Assembly (NCBI GenBank): GCA_963377175.1
Contig: CAUJNA010003001.1
Coordinates: 437,501 to 501,500 of the forward strand
Source: Effrenium voratum
Lineage: Eukaryota > Sar > Dinophyceae > Suessiales > Symbiodiniaceae
Direction: 5' to 3'
Length of the DNA stretch: 64,000 nt
Each line of letters begins with the position of its first letter. Position 1 is the first letter of the stretch. Positions 43,017 to 52,959 of the stretch are shown in pieces. Made by a program: the position numbers and the translations under genes. The notes under the pieces were generated by a model. It was not told the origin of the DNA. It worked only from the letters and a program-made list of their open reading frames with translations, and ran no database searches.

Positions 43017-45010
43017 CAGGACCACATGGCCCCAACGACGGATTGGGAAGACGATGGCCAGGCCTGCGTGCTAATTGCTCGCATTGTCTATTTTGTGGCT
43101 TGCAGGAGGAGACCTGGTGGAGCGAGGAGCCCCTCCGTTTCTCGCACTCACCAGCAACAGCGAAGCTGGACGTAAGATTTGCTAATGTCTGAGTTCCACT
43201 CACCCCCAGCATCACCAGCAACACCCCCAGCATCACCAGCAACAGCGAAGCTGGACGTAAGATTTGCTACGTCTGAGTTCCACTCACCCCCAGCATCACC
43301 AGCGCTCCCCATTTTGTTTTCGTTGTTGAAATTGGGTCTTTGGAGGTTTCTAGGTTTGGGCGGCCGAATCGTCGTGCTTGTGGCGAGCGGTACCCGTTCC
43401 TTTCTCCGCGGCGTAAGCTCTTAAGCTCTTCGCGCGGCCCGGAAGTCCCCGAAATTTTGCCGAAATTTTGGGGGGTTCTGCGGAGCTTCGCTCAAAGCTC
43501 TCGCGGCATAACCCTGCCAAATTTTCCCGAATTTTGGGCCGCCTCTGGCGACCCGGCTTTTAGATCTCCGGGCCGGCTCGCCAGCCAGGAGAACGAAGAC
43601 AAGCCCGACGCGGTCTTGGCCTCGGCGCCAACCGTCGGCCGTACCACGTGACGCTGCGTTTGCTTTGTGATTGTTTGTAGGCAGAGCATGGCTTTCCTCA
43701 ACAGGATGCCGCAACTGCCATGCCTGCATCTTAAGACTCCTCTTTTTCAAGCAGCCTTGCCAGGACCACTTGGCCCCGGCCAAAGACGATGGCCAGGCCT
43801 GCGCCCACACATTGCGTTTTTTTTTTTTGCGCGGCTTTTGCAAAGGAGACCTGGTGGAACGAGGACTCGAGCCCCTCCGTTTCCGCAATTCATCTTTTCG
43901 GCCTCCCCCCTTTAAAATTTGGGATCTGCAGGTTTTGGGGGTCGATGATCCGGCTCGCCAGCTAGGAGAACGAGGACGCGGCCTTGGCCTCGGCACCAAC
44001 TGTCGGCCGCCACGCCATCTTTACTTTTTTTTCAAGCGGCCTTAATTGCCAGGACCACTTGGCCCCGGCCGAAGACGATGGCCAGGCAATTCCGCACACA
44101 TTGTTCCTTTTTGGCGCGGCTTTTGCAGAGGAGACCTGGTGGAGCGAGGATTTTGCAGAGGAGACCTGGTGGAACGAGGAGCTTTTCGTTTCCCTAACTC
44201 ATTTTTTCTGCCCCCCCCTTTTGGGATCTGCAGATTTCGGGGGTCGATCCAAGCTAGGAGAACGAGGACAAGCTCCACGTAGCCTTGGCCTTGGCACCAA
44301 CTGCTTCCATCTTCACGTAGCCTTTTTTTCAAGCGGCCTTGCCAGGACCACTTGGCCCCGGCCGAAGATGATGGCCAGGCCTGCGCCCCAATTCTGCACA
44401 CATTGCATTGTGCTTTTTTTGCGCGGCTTTTGCAGAGGAGACCTGGTGGAACGAGGAGTTTTTTTTTCGTTTCCCAAACTCATTTTTTCTGCCACCCGCC
44501 CCTTTTGGGATTTCGGGGGTCGATCCAAGCTAGGAGAACGAGGACAAGCTCCACGTAGCCTTGGCCTCGGCACCAACTGCCTCCATCTTAAGATTCACGT
44601 AGCCTTTTTTTCAAGCGGCCTTGCCAGGACCACTTGGCCCCGGCCGAAGACGATGGCCAGGCCTGCGCCCCAATTCTGCACACATTGCATCGTGCCTTTT
44701 TTTTTGCGCGGCTTTTGCAGAGGAGACCTGGTGGAACGAGGAGTTTTTTTTTCGTTTCCCTTTTTTCTGCCCCCCGCCCCTTTTGGGATTTCGGGGGTCG
44801 ATCCATAGGAGAACGAGGACAAGCTTCACGTGGCCTTGCGGCAGGCGCCAACTGTTGTACATGACGTATTTGCTTTGATCCTTCGCAGGCTGAGCGTGGC
44901 TTCTCCCAAGAAGATGCCGCGACGGCCACGCCTTCGCTTTGCACACGTTGCGTGTTTTTTTCGGATTTTTTCGGCTTTTGCAGGAGACCTGGTGGAGCGA
45001 CGAGCGCATG
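43017..45010 (+). repeat. Tandem array of exon-like modules, unit about 290 bp
   Basis: Three short modules recur in fixed order, each preceded by a T-rich tract ending in AG. Module 1 (GACCACTTGGCCCCGGCC, protein DHLAPAEDDGQ) occurs at about 43017, 43759, 44051, 44343 and 44626. Module 2 (GGAGACCTGGTGGAACGAGG, protein ETWWNEE) occurs at about 43108, 43844, 44128, 44159, 44435, 44718 and 44985. Module 3 (GGAGAACGAGGACAAG, protein ENEDK) occurs at about 42850, 43585, 43963, 44253, 44531 and 44806. The four units between 43740 and 44870 are 280-300 bp apart. Module 2 with its TTTTGCAG is duplicated head to tail at 44121-44180. This looks like amplification of tiny exons together with their introns. 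Confidence 0.7.
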
Positions 45011-45099
45011 CCCTACACGCCGGCTTCAGCCTCAGTCTCTGCCCGGTCCGTGCTTTGTTTTTGCCCGCGTCTTTGAACCTGTCTCGCACCGCCTGGGAG

Positions 45100-45721
45100 G
45101 CCGAAGCGTGGAGTGAAGCCCGGGCCCTTTCTTGCGAGCGCTGCCCTTGCGACTACGTGTTTGACCTGGACACATGTGTTTCTTTTCCCACGTCTGCAAG
45201 CCACAGGCCCCGATGGGCCAGATCTGGCAAGCTTGGGGCTCACCACGGCTGGCTTGGGCTCATGCTGCGCCGGCGCTTGCCAAGGAGCAGGAGTGGGCTG
45301 AGGAGGGCGCGCCAAGCTCGCCTTGGAGCGCCCTGGCCCTACGTGTTGGCGATATCGCGGAAAAGCATGTGGCTGCCAAGGCCATACCTGCGTGGGCCTG
45401 GCCATCTGACAGCACGACCCCGGCCCGGCCTGAAAAGAAGGCCCTGCTTGCAGCCGAAAAGCGGCTAAAGCGCGGCAAGGCGACAGCCACAGCTGCGCCG
45501 CAGACCGCGGCAAAAGCCAAGGCAAAAGCCAAGGCGAAAGCTAAGGCGAAAGCTGCGGGCACGGAGTACGGGCGCCTCAAACGAGAGTGGCGCCAGCAGT
45601 ACAAAGGGCCACGGTCAGGTTTCGAAGCCGCTTGGAGAGAGAGCGACGTATGTCAGCAAGCTCTCCAGGCGATGCCGGCCCAGGAACGCAAAAAACGCAA
45701 ATTCGATGGCTACGTGCAGTG
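45100..45721 (+). CDS. Terminal exon(s) of a split gene with Ala/Lys repeat tail
   Basis: The plus frame ending at TGA 45719-45721 encodes GQIWQAWGSPRLAWAHAAPA, then RVGDIAEKHVAAKAIPAWAW, a run of seven Ala-Lys dipeptides (AKAKAKAKAKAKAKAAG), and the C terminus RKKRKFDGYVQ. A second frame just upstream (CERCPCDYVFDLDTCVSFP, about 45136-45190) has a Cys-rich look and may be a preceding exon. The whole may be the 3' end of the gene formed by the module array. No known domain. The frame's nominal start (45174) is a GTG and is not meaningful. Confidence 0.4.
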
Positions 45722-46365
45722 AGATGTCACGGAAAAACAGCTCGGGCATCCATTCGGAATTATATTCGCGTTTTCTGCTCTCATTCATCACGATCAGATA
45801 AGATTCAGTTGAATTCCACACGTCGCAGCTACGCGGCTCTAGCAGTGCACCTGGTGGCGAATGGAGGTCGGGCTGTCGGTGCCCAAGCTCGATTACGAAT
45901 GAGCTTACATCGTTATTTTGGCCCACCGCTAGGCCCCAGCATCACCCGCTGGTGCGCGAGATCCGTCACAAGATCTGGCAGGTGGTGGTCAAGCCAGGGC
46001 CCGGCTCTAAGCGCGACCCTAACTTGAAAGGGACATTCCTCATATCCATGAGATATTCTTGTGTGCGTGCAGGCTGGAGAGAACGCAGGGCGCACAGACC
46101 CGGCACCAATTGCAAGTGTCGTGTGCACCGCCGACCACGCTCAGGCTGAGCTTCGAGCCGCGCACGGAGGAGGTGGCCGTGGTGGGCGCTGTGGCCAAGA
46201 GCAAAGCTGGGCCGCCGCTGAGGCCGGTTTTTTTTTGATCTTGGGCGGGGGGGGGGGGGCCGGGCTCCCAAACAAAATCCATCTTCCAGGCCAGAGTCGC
46301 TGATCGACGTTTGCCCGGAGCTCGCGCGATCGCACGCTTCGGATTGCTAGCGCAACCCGCGCAAG
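45722..46365. other. Intergenic or intronic stretch
   Basis: No coding signal I can support. It contains a T8 run and a G-run near 46236-46260 where length may be unreliable. Confidence 0.5.
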
Positions 46366-47097
46366 ATGAGATTCTCAATCCTTGCAGCCTTGCTCACTTC
46401 CCTCATCGACAGCTTCGGCGAGCCAGCGCGTGGTTGCCACACGGATGTGCAGGAGGAATTTGCGGGAGACCACAGGCTCAGCCAGGCATGCATGGACGCG
46501 AACCTGAGTGTTCTCTGCCGCGATGTCCGTGATAGCCGGCATCTAGACCTGGCAACTGCCATAGGTTTCCTTTGTGCGCTGCAAGGGCTCAGGTCTTTAA
46601 GGCGCTTTGGCTTGTACTGGTGCGCGCCACCCTGTTCAAGCTGGGTGTGGCTCAGTCGTGGCTCTAGCGGCAGGTCACGGACGCGTGTGCGAGGGCGTCG
46701 GTGGGTGAAGAAAGTCAAGGAGGCCAACCGCCTGATGAGGCGGGTGGTGTACCTGCTCGAGTACGCCACGAAAAAGGAGGCATACTTCGCCTTGGAGCAG
46801 CCAGTGAGCTCTTTAGCATCCCACTACGCGCCGCTGAGACGATTTCTGAAGAAAAAGAACGCCGTGGAGATTTCTGTGCCACTAGGCATGCATGGGGCTG
46901 TCAGCGAAAAACGCGTGACGATCTACACCGATGCCCCGTTCCTTCGCGAGCTAGGCGTGCAAGTAGACCCGCGAAGGCGGCTCCTGCTCAGGCGTTTGCG
47001 GTCCATGAATATGATCCAGCTGGTCCGCAAGTACCGAGACAAGCGGGGCCACCTCAGAGTGGCTACTGGTCTGAATTCCTTCCAGCCGTGTAGCTAG
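46366..47097 (+). CDS. PPC-motif methyltransferase-like protein
   Basis: 243 residues from an ATG to TAG without an intron. Near residue 87 it has YWCAPPCSSWVWLSRGSSGR, then a basic stretch (TRVRGRRWVKKVKEANRLMRR) and, near residue 148, FALEQPVSSLASHYAPLRRF. A PPC box followed about 60 residues later by a Glu-Gln-Pro box recalls motifs IV (PC) and VI (ENV/EQP) of DNA cytosine methyltransferases. A glycine-rich cofactor loop is not obvious, so it may be a degenerate or distant relative. Upstream residues RDSRHLDLATAIGFLCALQG may be part of the fold. As cargo of the TIR element it could modify element or host DNA. That is inference. Confidence 0.55.
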   Translation: MRFSILAALLTSLIDSFGEPARGCHTDVQEEFAGDHRLSQACMDANLSVLCRDVRDSRHLDLATAIGFLCALQGLRSLRRFGLYWCAPPCSSWVWLSRGSSGRSRTRVRGRRWVKKVKEANRLMRRVVYLLEYATKKEAYFALEQPVSSLASHYAPLRRFLKKKNAVEISVPLGMHGAVSEKRVTIYTDAPFLRELGVQVDPRRRLLLRRLRSMNMIQLVRKYRDKRGHLRVATGLNSFQPCS

Positions 47098-48024
47098 CTA
47101 GCTCCTCACACACAGGCTGGCGCTCCCGGCAACGCTCTTCGACTCAGCCAGTCCTATCCGGCTGGTCTGGGCTTGAAGGCCACGCGTCCACACAGATCAG
47201 CTGCAGAGGCAAATGGTCTAACTCTTGCAATTGCAGGTCGCCGGCCTTCTCCAAGCCAACCTGTCGGACCCTGAGAATAGCACTTTCCAAGTCAACTCCA
47301 TCACGTTTTAGAGATGCGCGCTTATAGGCCTGCGGAGCCAGAGATTTTGAGCGATATTGGGCTTCGTTTCTTCGATGATGAAGTCTTGGACAGCGACGAT
47401 AGCGGCCTGGAAGATTTGCTCGAGCCCCGGCCCCCCGCCCCCTAAACCCCATCTATCCATTCATCCATTCACATATGTTGATGTGTTGCCATTCCCTGGC
47501 GCAGGCGTTGCGACGCGGAGTGATCGGGAACGGCCGAAAAAATGCGCTCGTGCGTCACGAACGCTTATTTTGGCGCAGCTACTTGGTCACGCACACGTTT
47601 GTCGATGCAAACTGCTGGCAGCGCGCAGCCTCAAGCCGTGGCCTAGCTCAGGGGCCGGGCCTGCGTGCCTCTCAGCGCTGCTTTGCACTCAAGTGAACAC
47701 AGACCTGCATCGTTTCAGGTATAGCCAGCTGCGGAGCAGAGGCGCCTGAACTTCCTCTGCCCCGACGGCGCTGCGGTCTGGGACCAAGCCACATTAAGGC
47801 TGTCGCTCGGGCATCGAGTGTTTCAACGGTACTAGGCCTGTGCGTGGCCGTGAGCTCACAAAGGTCACGGAGGACGGAGGACGGTCTTGCTACGGTCTCG
47901 CTACGTCGGTTTTTATCATGGAAATAGACAATCAGCTTTAAATTTCTTGCTTGCATATGTCAGGGGCTGATCCATGATGTCTGAATTTGGCAGGTTTGAC
48001 ATATTACCGGCAGGCGTCAGCACG
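47098..48024. other. Mostly non-coding, one acidic exon-like island
   Basis: At about 47342-47445 one frame encodes PEILSDIGLRFFDDEVLDSD followed by an acidic tail and TAA, and could be a terminal exon. The rest shows nothing I can support. Confidence 0.4.
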
Positions 48025-49480
48025 TGCGAGCCACGCAGATCACGCAGATCACGTTAAGTCACGCTAGGTCGCGAAGAGTCACGCGCAAAGTCATGCGCAG
48101 AGTTGCGCGCAGTCATTCCAGGATTGACGAGTTACGAGTCACGCTAAGTCACGCAGAGGCACGCTCACAACCAAGTGTCACGCTCTGAGTCACGCTAAGT
48201 CACGTCAAGTCACGACAAGTGCAGAGTCGCGCAGCGTCACGCTGAGAGTCACGCTAAGTCACGCCAAGTCGCTCAGAGTTACGCTAATTACACGCCAAGT
48301 CACGCTAAGTCACGCCAAGTCACGCTAAGTCACGCCAAGTCACGCAGAGGCACGCTCACAACCAAGAGTCACGCTATGAGTCACGCTAAGTCACGTCAAG
48401 TCACGACAAGTGCAGAGTCGCGCAGCGTCACGCTGAGAGTCACGCTAAGTCACGCCAAGTCGCTCAGAGTTACGCTAATTACACGCCAAGTCACGCTAAG
48501 TCACGCCAAGTCACGCTAAGTCACGCCAAGTCACGCAGAGGCACGCTCACAACCAAGAGTCACGCTCTGAGTCACGCTAAGTTACGAGCGCAGAGTCACG
48601 CCGAGAGTCACGCTCTGAGTCACGCCAAGTCAAGCTACGTCACAGGGTCGCGCAGAGTCACGCAGAGTCACGCAGAGTCACGCAAAGTCACGCAGAGGCA
48701 CGCTCACAACCAAGAGTCACGCTCTGAGTCACGCTAAGTCACGAGCGCAGAGTCACGCCGAGAGTCACGCTCTGAGTCACGCCAATTGGTCAAGCTACGT
48801 CACAGGGTCGCGCAGAGTCACGCAGAGTCACGCAGAGTCACGCAAAGTCACGCAGAGGCACGGTTACAGCCGCGAGCGCGGAGAGTCACGCTCTGAGTCA
48901 CGCTAAGTCACGCCAAGTCACGCCATGTCACGACAGGTCACAGAGTCGCGCAGAGTCACGCTGAGAGTCACGCTAGGTCACGCAGAAACACATCAAGGCG
49001 AGCGCAGAGTCACGCTGGGAGTGTTACGCTCTGAGTCGTGCGAAGTCACGCCAAGTCACAGAGACGCGCTCAGCTTAGAGATTGAGAGCTAGCCACGCTG
49101 AGTCCCACAAAGTCACGCTAAGTCACGCCAAGTCACGCTCACGCAAGGGCAGAGAGTCACGCTCTCTGAGTCAGGCTATAAAAGTCACGTCGCGCTGGGA
49201 GACACGCTCTACGCTAAGCGACGCCAAGCCACACCACAGAGAGACGCGCTCAGTCCTAAGTCACGCCAAGTCACGCAGAGGCACGCTCCGAGCGCAGAGT
49301 CACGCTGAGAGTCTCAGTCACGCCAAGTCACGCCAGGCGCACAGAGGCGCTCAGAGTCACGCTGAGAGTTGCGCTAAGTCACGCTGATTCACGCCAAGTC
49401 ACGCAGAGGCACGCTCAGAGCTGCGCGCGCAGAGTCACGCCGAGAGTCCGCTCAGAGTCACGCAGAATCACGCTAAGTCC
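48025..49480 (+). repeat. GTCACGC satellite array with higher-order structure
   Basis: About 1.45 kb of 8-12-bp units around AGTCACGC(T/C/A)A, often alternating CGCTAAGTCA and CGCCAAGTCA. A higher-order unit starting GCAGAGGCACGCTCACAACC recurs at 48153, 48341, 48532 and 48691 (periods 188, 191 and 159), with a diverged fifth at about 48850. The array decays toward 49480. It is not a CRISPR array: there are no unique spacers of constant length. Confidence 0.9.
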
Positions 49481-49582
49481 TGCAACAGACAGCATGAATT
49501 CGGTGTAGGCTGATTGTTTTACAACGCATCAGCGATCTAGTTTGGCCAAGCAAATTCTGGTAGCAAATATATTTGTGTTTTT

Positions 49583-49606
49583 CGTTTTTTTTTTCAAAAA
49601 AAAACG
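49583..49606. repeat. A/T hairpin between opposed repeat blocks
   Basis: CG, ten T, C, nine A, CG: an almost perfect inverted repeat directly before the inverted GTGAC block. Confidence 0.75.
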
Positions 49607-49610
49607 GCGC

Positions 49611-49687
49611 GTGACTACCCGTGACTTTCCGTGACAGCGGTTCTAAAGTACACAGTTTCCCCGTGACTACCCGTGACTAACCGTGAC
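49611..49687 (-). repeat. Inverted GTGAC block, two triplets at 10-nt spacing
   Basis: GTGAC, the reverse complement of the satellite core GTCAC, occurs at 49611, 49621 and 49631 and again at 49663, 49673 and 49683, each triplet spaced exactly 10 nt. The regular helical-turn spacing and the opposite orientation to the main array suggest a binding-site cluster or a transposon subterminal region. Confidence 0.7.
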
Positions 49688-49846
49688 TTGCGTGTGTCAG
49701 ATTTTCTTGGATTTTTTTGTTTACACGCATGCGGAGGAGATGGCAGAGGATGTCGCCACCCCTCTGCGCCGGGGGCCATTGATTGTCAGTCAGAGCCCCA
49801 TCGTGAAGAGTTTTCCGCACGCTAAGGTCGGCCGAGCGCACTGCGC

Positions 49847-50689
49847 GTGTCCCTCGAGGCTGCAAAACAGAAAACAAACAGAAAACGCGCTTGCAAAACG
49901 CGACGAATTCCGCAGGACCCCGAGCAGACCTACAGGCGCAGCAAGGGCAAAGGCAAAGGCAAGACGAAGGACAGGGAAGGCAAAGGCAAGACGAAGGACA
50001 GGGACGACACCAGCGAAGGAGAAAAGGAGCAGGAGGAAGGACAGAGCAACAAAGGCAAAGGCAAAGCGAAGGGCGCCAGCAAGGGCAAAGCCGCGGGTGA
50101 AGGAAAGGGTAAGCCCCTGAAGGGGCAGGAGGAGGACGGACGCGGCAGCAAAGGCAAAGGCAAAGCTAAGCTGACGCCCGCGACGAAGGAGGACAGCAGC
50201 AAAGGAACACAGGGCAAAGCTGCGGGCAAAGCTGCGGGCAAAGGAAAGACAAGCCCAAAGGAGCAGGAGGAGGGTGGACACGGCAGCAAAGGCAAAGGCA
50301 AAAAGGAGCAGGCGCCTGCGACGAGGGAGGTCAACAGCAGCAAAGGAACAAGTGGCAAAGCCGCGGGCAAAGGGAAGACAAAGGAGCAGGAGGAGCTGGG
50401 TGGGCACGGCAGCAAAGGCAAAGGCAAAGCAAAGGACAAGCAGGCCCCCGTGACGGAGGCCAACGGCAGCAAAGGAGGCAAAGCCGCGGGCAAAGGAAAG
50501 ACAAGCCCAAACGAGCAGGAGGAGGACGGACACGGCAGCAAAGGCAAAGGCAAAGACAAGCAAGCGCCCGCGAGGGACAGCAAAGGAACAAAGGGAAAAG
50601 CCGCAGGCAAAGGAGCCGAAAACACAAAGGAAAACCAGAAGAGCGCAGGAAAGAACACGGGGAAAGGGAAGGAGGACTGGGCTAACTAG
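49847..50689 (+). CDS. Lys/Gly-rich protein with about 40-residue repeats
   Basis: 280 codons ending at TAG 50687-50689. The nominal start is GTG, so the frame is probably an exon. After a short leader it has four and a half imperfect repeats of the form GKGKTSPKEQEEGGHGSKGK followed by GKAKDKQAPVTEANGSKGGK. Composition is about half Lys, Gly and Ala with Glu/Gln clusters, so it is disordered and strongly basic, suited to binding DNA or RNA. The simple GGCAAAGGCAAAG code means part of the frame could be repeat-driven. The long minus-strand frame opposite it is a shadow. Confidence 0.5.
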   Translation: MSLEAAKQKTNRKRACKTRRIPQDPEQTYRRSKGKGKGKTKDREGKGKTKDRDDTSEGEKEQEEGQSNKGKGKAKGASKGKAAGEGKGKPLKGQEEDGRGSKGKGKAKLTPATKEDSSKGTQGKAAGKAAGKGKTSPKEQEEGGHGSKGKGKKEQAPATREVNSSKGTSGKAAGKGKTKEQEELGGHGSKGKGKAKDKQAPVTEANGSKGGKAAGKGKTSPNEQEEDGHGSKGKGKDKQAPARDSKGTKGKAAGKGAENTKENQKSAGKNTGKGKEDWAN

Positions 50690-52950
50690 AAAACGGCCTC
50701 GGATCGACACGGGAACACAAACGTAAACGTCTGTCTTCGCAGGACACAAGCAAGAAGTGGACAGAGGTTGCGGGAAACGAACAGGACTTCGCGTCCCTTA
50801 TAATCTCGCGTGTGCGGCTCAGACTTTAGTTGAGGACAACCCCAAAGAAGAGGAGACTCAGGCAGGCCTTGGACCTGCGCCTTACGCAAAGAAACCGCGA
50901 GCCAACAAATCAAGCGCGCGTGCTCTCCATTGCCCGCAGGACTCAGCTGGCATCCGTGAGGACGAAGCTCGCAATCAACTGCTGGCAAACTGCTCGGGCA
51001 GTGGCGCTCACTGAGGCGAAAACACCCGCACTCTTGCCAGGACTCTGCCAGTGGCAGCAAGTTCGACAAGCAGATGCGGAAAGACTGCAGACGCGTGCTG
51101 CGTGACCTCAAGCCCCTCGAGCCTGAGCGCACGCCAGAACTACAGGAAGGAGAGGAAGAAAGCCCAGCAGAGGACGACGAGATCTGGGAAGGAGAAGCCT
51201 CCGCGCCGCACACCCCGGCGCGCCCCTGCTCCCACTTGTCCTAAGAGCTATCGAGCCCCTTCAGGCCACAGGAGGCGGCCCAACAACGCACGAGACAAGT
51301 GCTGCTGGGCCCCAGCAGGTCTGTTGTCAAACGCCAAGCTGCTTGCTGACGTCAGGTGCGGCGGAGCCTCACCCTGCAGTCTGCGCAGGACAGACATATG
51401 AGGCTGCGCGCGTGCGTGACTGTGTACGTTAGGCCGGGGAGACGACTGTGGACGGTCTTGTGGTTGTCAACCCCAAGACGCAGAAGCTGGAGAGGGCGCC
51501 ATGCTGTGCGCATTCTTTTGCATCGACCTGCGCCCTGGTTGTCGCCTAGGTCAAGAAGCTCAGCGAAGACCAGCGCCGAGTGGTTCAGAACCTGAGCTCG
51601 CCTGCGCAGCTCCCTCACCAGGCTCTGTCATCAAGTGACATCATGTTGTGCGTTGGAAGCTGGAGAAGCATGAGCGACAGCGCTAGGTGCGTCGCACCTT
51701 CTACTCGGCGATGGACCGCAAGTTCCGGTCAGCTAAGCCAGGAGGCGTGTTATGTGTACCTGCCCCTTGGCAACGTGTGCATCATCGCGCGCAGAACTCC
51801 CTCCGGGACTCCTCGCTAAGTTCAACGCAAGCTGTGGGACGTCGAAAAAGCCCGGGGCTTGAGCAGTTGGCTCAGCTCTAAACGCCTGCCTGCCCGCCCA
51901 CCGAGGTTCGAGCTCCTTAAAGAGTATATCTTGGACGAGTCGATGCCCGTGCCTCATTCTTTTTTTGCTTAGCTACAGCTACAGAGCAAGTTTGCAGGAA
52001 TTTGTTGGAGAGAAACCTACAACCACAGCGTGCGAGTTTGTAACTCCGTGCTCTTTTCTCCGTTGCTTTTCCCTGTTGCTTCACTTTCAAAATTTTGGAA
52101 GGTTTGAGAGGGACCTGATTTGCTGCGCCGGCCTGCATGAATTATTTGCTTTTTTTTGCCAAGGAAGAACGTGCAAGTAGAAGCGCACTTCATAGAGCGC
52201 CTTGGCGTTCACGCGCGCGTGTTTGTTTCTTCTTCGGCGGGCGCTCGAGTGTCCGGGCCAGGGAGCAGGAGTCGAAAAAGGGCTCCTTGTACGAAGAGCT
52301 CCCGTTGGTGGATCTCTACGAGAGGTACAAGACTGAGGAGGGCAGGCAGTTCCTGAAAGAGCTGCAAGAGAGCCTTCCTCTCAGACTGGACAGGGCACTG
52401 CCGTTCCCACGTCACCTGCAAGCCTAGGCCAAAAGGGGCGCCCGCACCCAGACCCCGCTGCCCTGGTCTTAGCAAATGTGAATATCATCGCGGGCGGCTT
52501 TCCCTGGAATTTGGAATGTATTCCAAGTTCCGGACGAACCCCATGTACCGCCTCTACAAGGTGTTTGCACGGAACTCGTTTGAGGGCAGGGGCCTCGTTG
52601 ACCATGTTTTGCGCGTGGGTTTCGCTTGCAGCGGGCTAAGACTCGCTGTCCTCCCGGGCGGCAACTGCAATTAAAGCTACGGGCTCGGTCTCCTCCGTGT
52701 CCGGCAAGACCGCGCTCCGGGAGACCTTGGACGCGGCTCACCCGAGCGCAACCAAGCGCACGCAGCTGACCCTGCTGGACCAGCCCCCGAATAAGCGACC
52801 TAAGGGAAGCCCTAGCAACAAGGAACCGCTGGATCCGGCAAAGGAAGAGGCGCGCGATTGTCTTGCGCCTCGGATCATGCTTCACACGCCGACGTTGCAG
52901 GAGAAAAAGCAGCAGAAGAAGGTCCAAGGCATGGTGAAAGCGTCTGGCCC
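50690..52950 (+). other. Insertion interior with weak exon candidates
   Basis: Several short frames have plausible protein character (such as EDNPKEEETQAGLGPAPYAKK at about 50832, YEELPLVDLYERYKTEEGRQF at about 52287-52350 and ATKRTQLTLLDQPPNKRPKG at about 52745), each next to CAG acceptor-like triplets. They could be 5' exons of the split gene downstream or of the Lys/Gly-rich gene upstream. No frame is long enough to assign, and no domain is recognised. Confidence 0.3.
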
Positions 52951-52959
52951 TTGGCGCAA

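Noticed and set aside
43984..44808. 274-codon plus-strand frame through the module array
   Set aside because: It reads the repeated modules in different phases and crosses the T-rich tracts. Openness comes from the repeat composition, not from coding.
48025..49480. CRISPR-like array
   Set aside because: Units are 8-12 bp without unique, constant-length spacers, in apparently eukaryotic DNA without cas genes. It is a satellite.
49790..50749. 319-codon minus-strand frame opposite the Lys/Gly-rich ORF
   Set aside because: Leu/Pro/Ala-rich mirror of the repeat. The plus strand gives the more credible basic protein.
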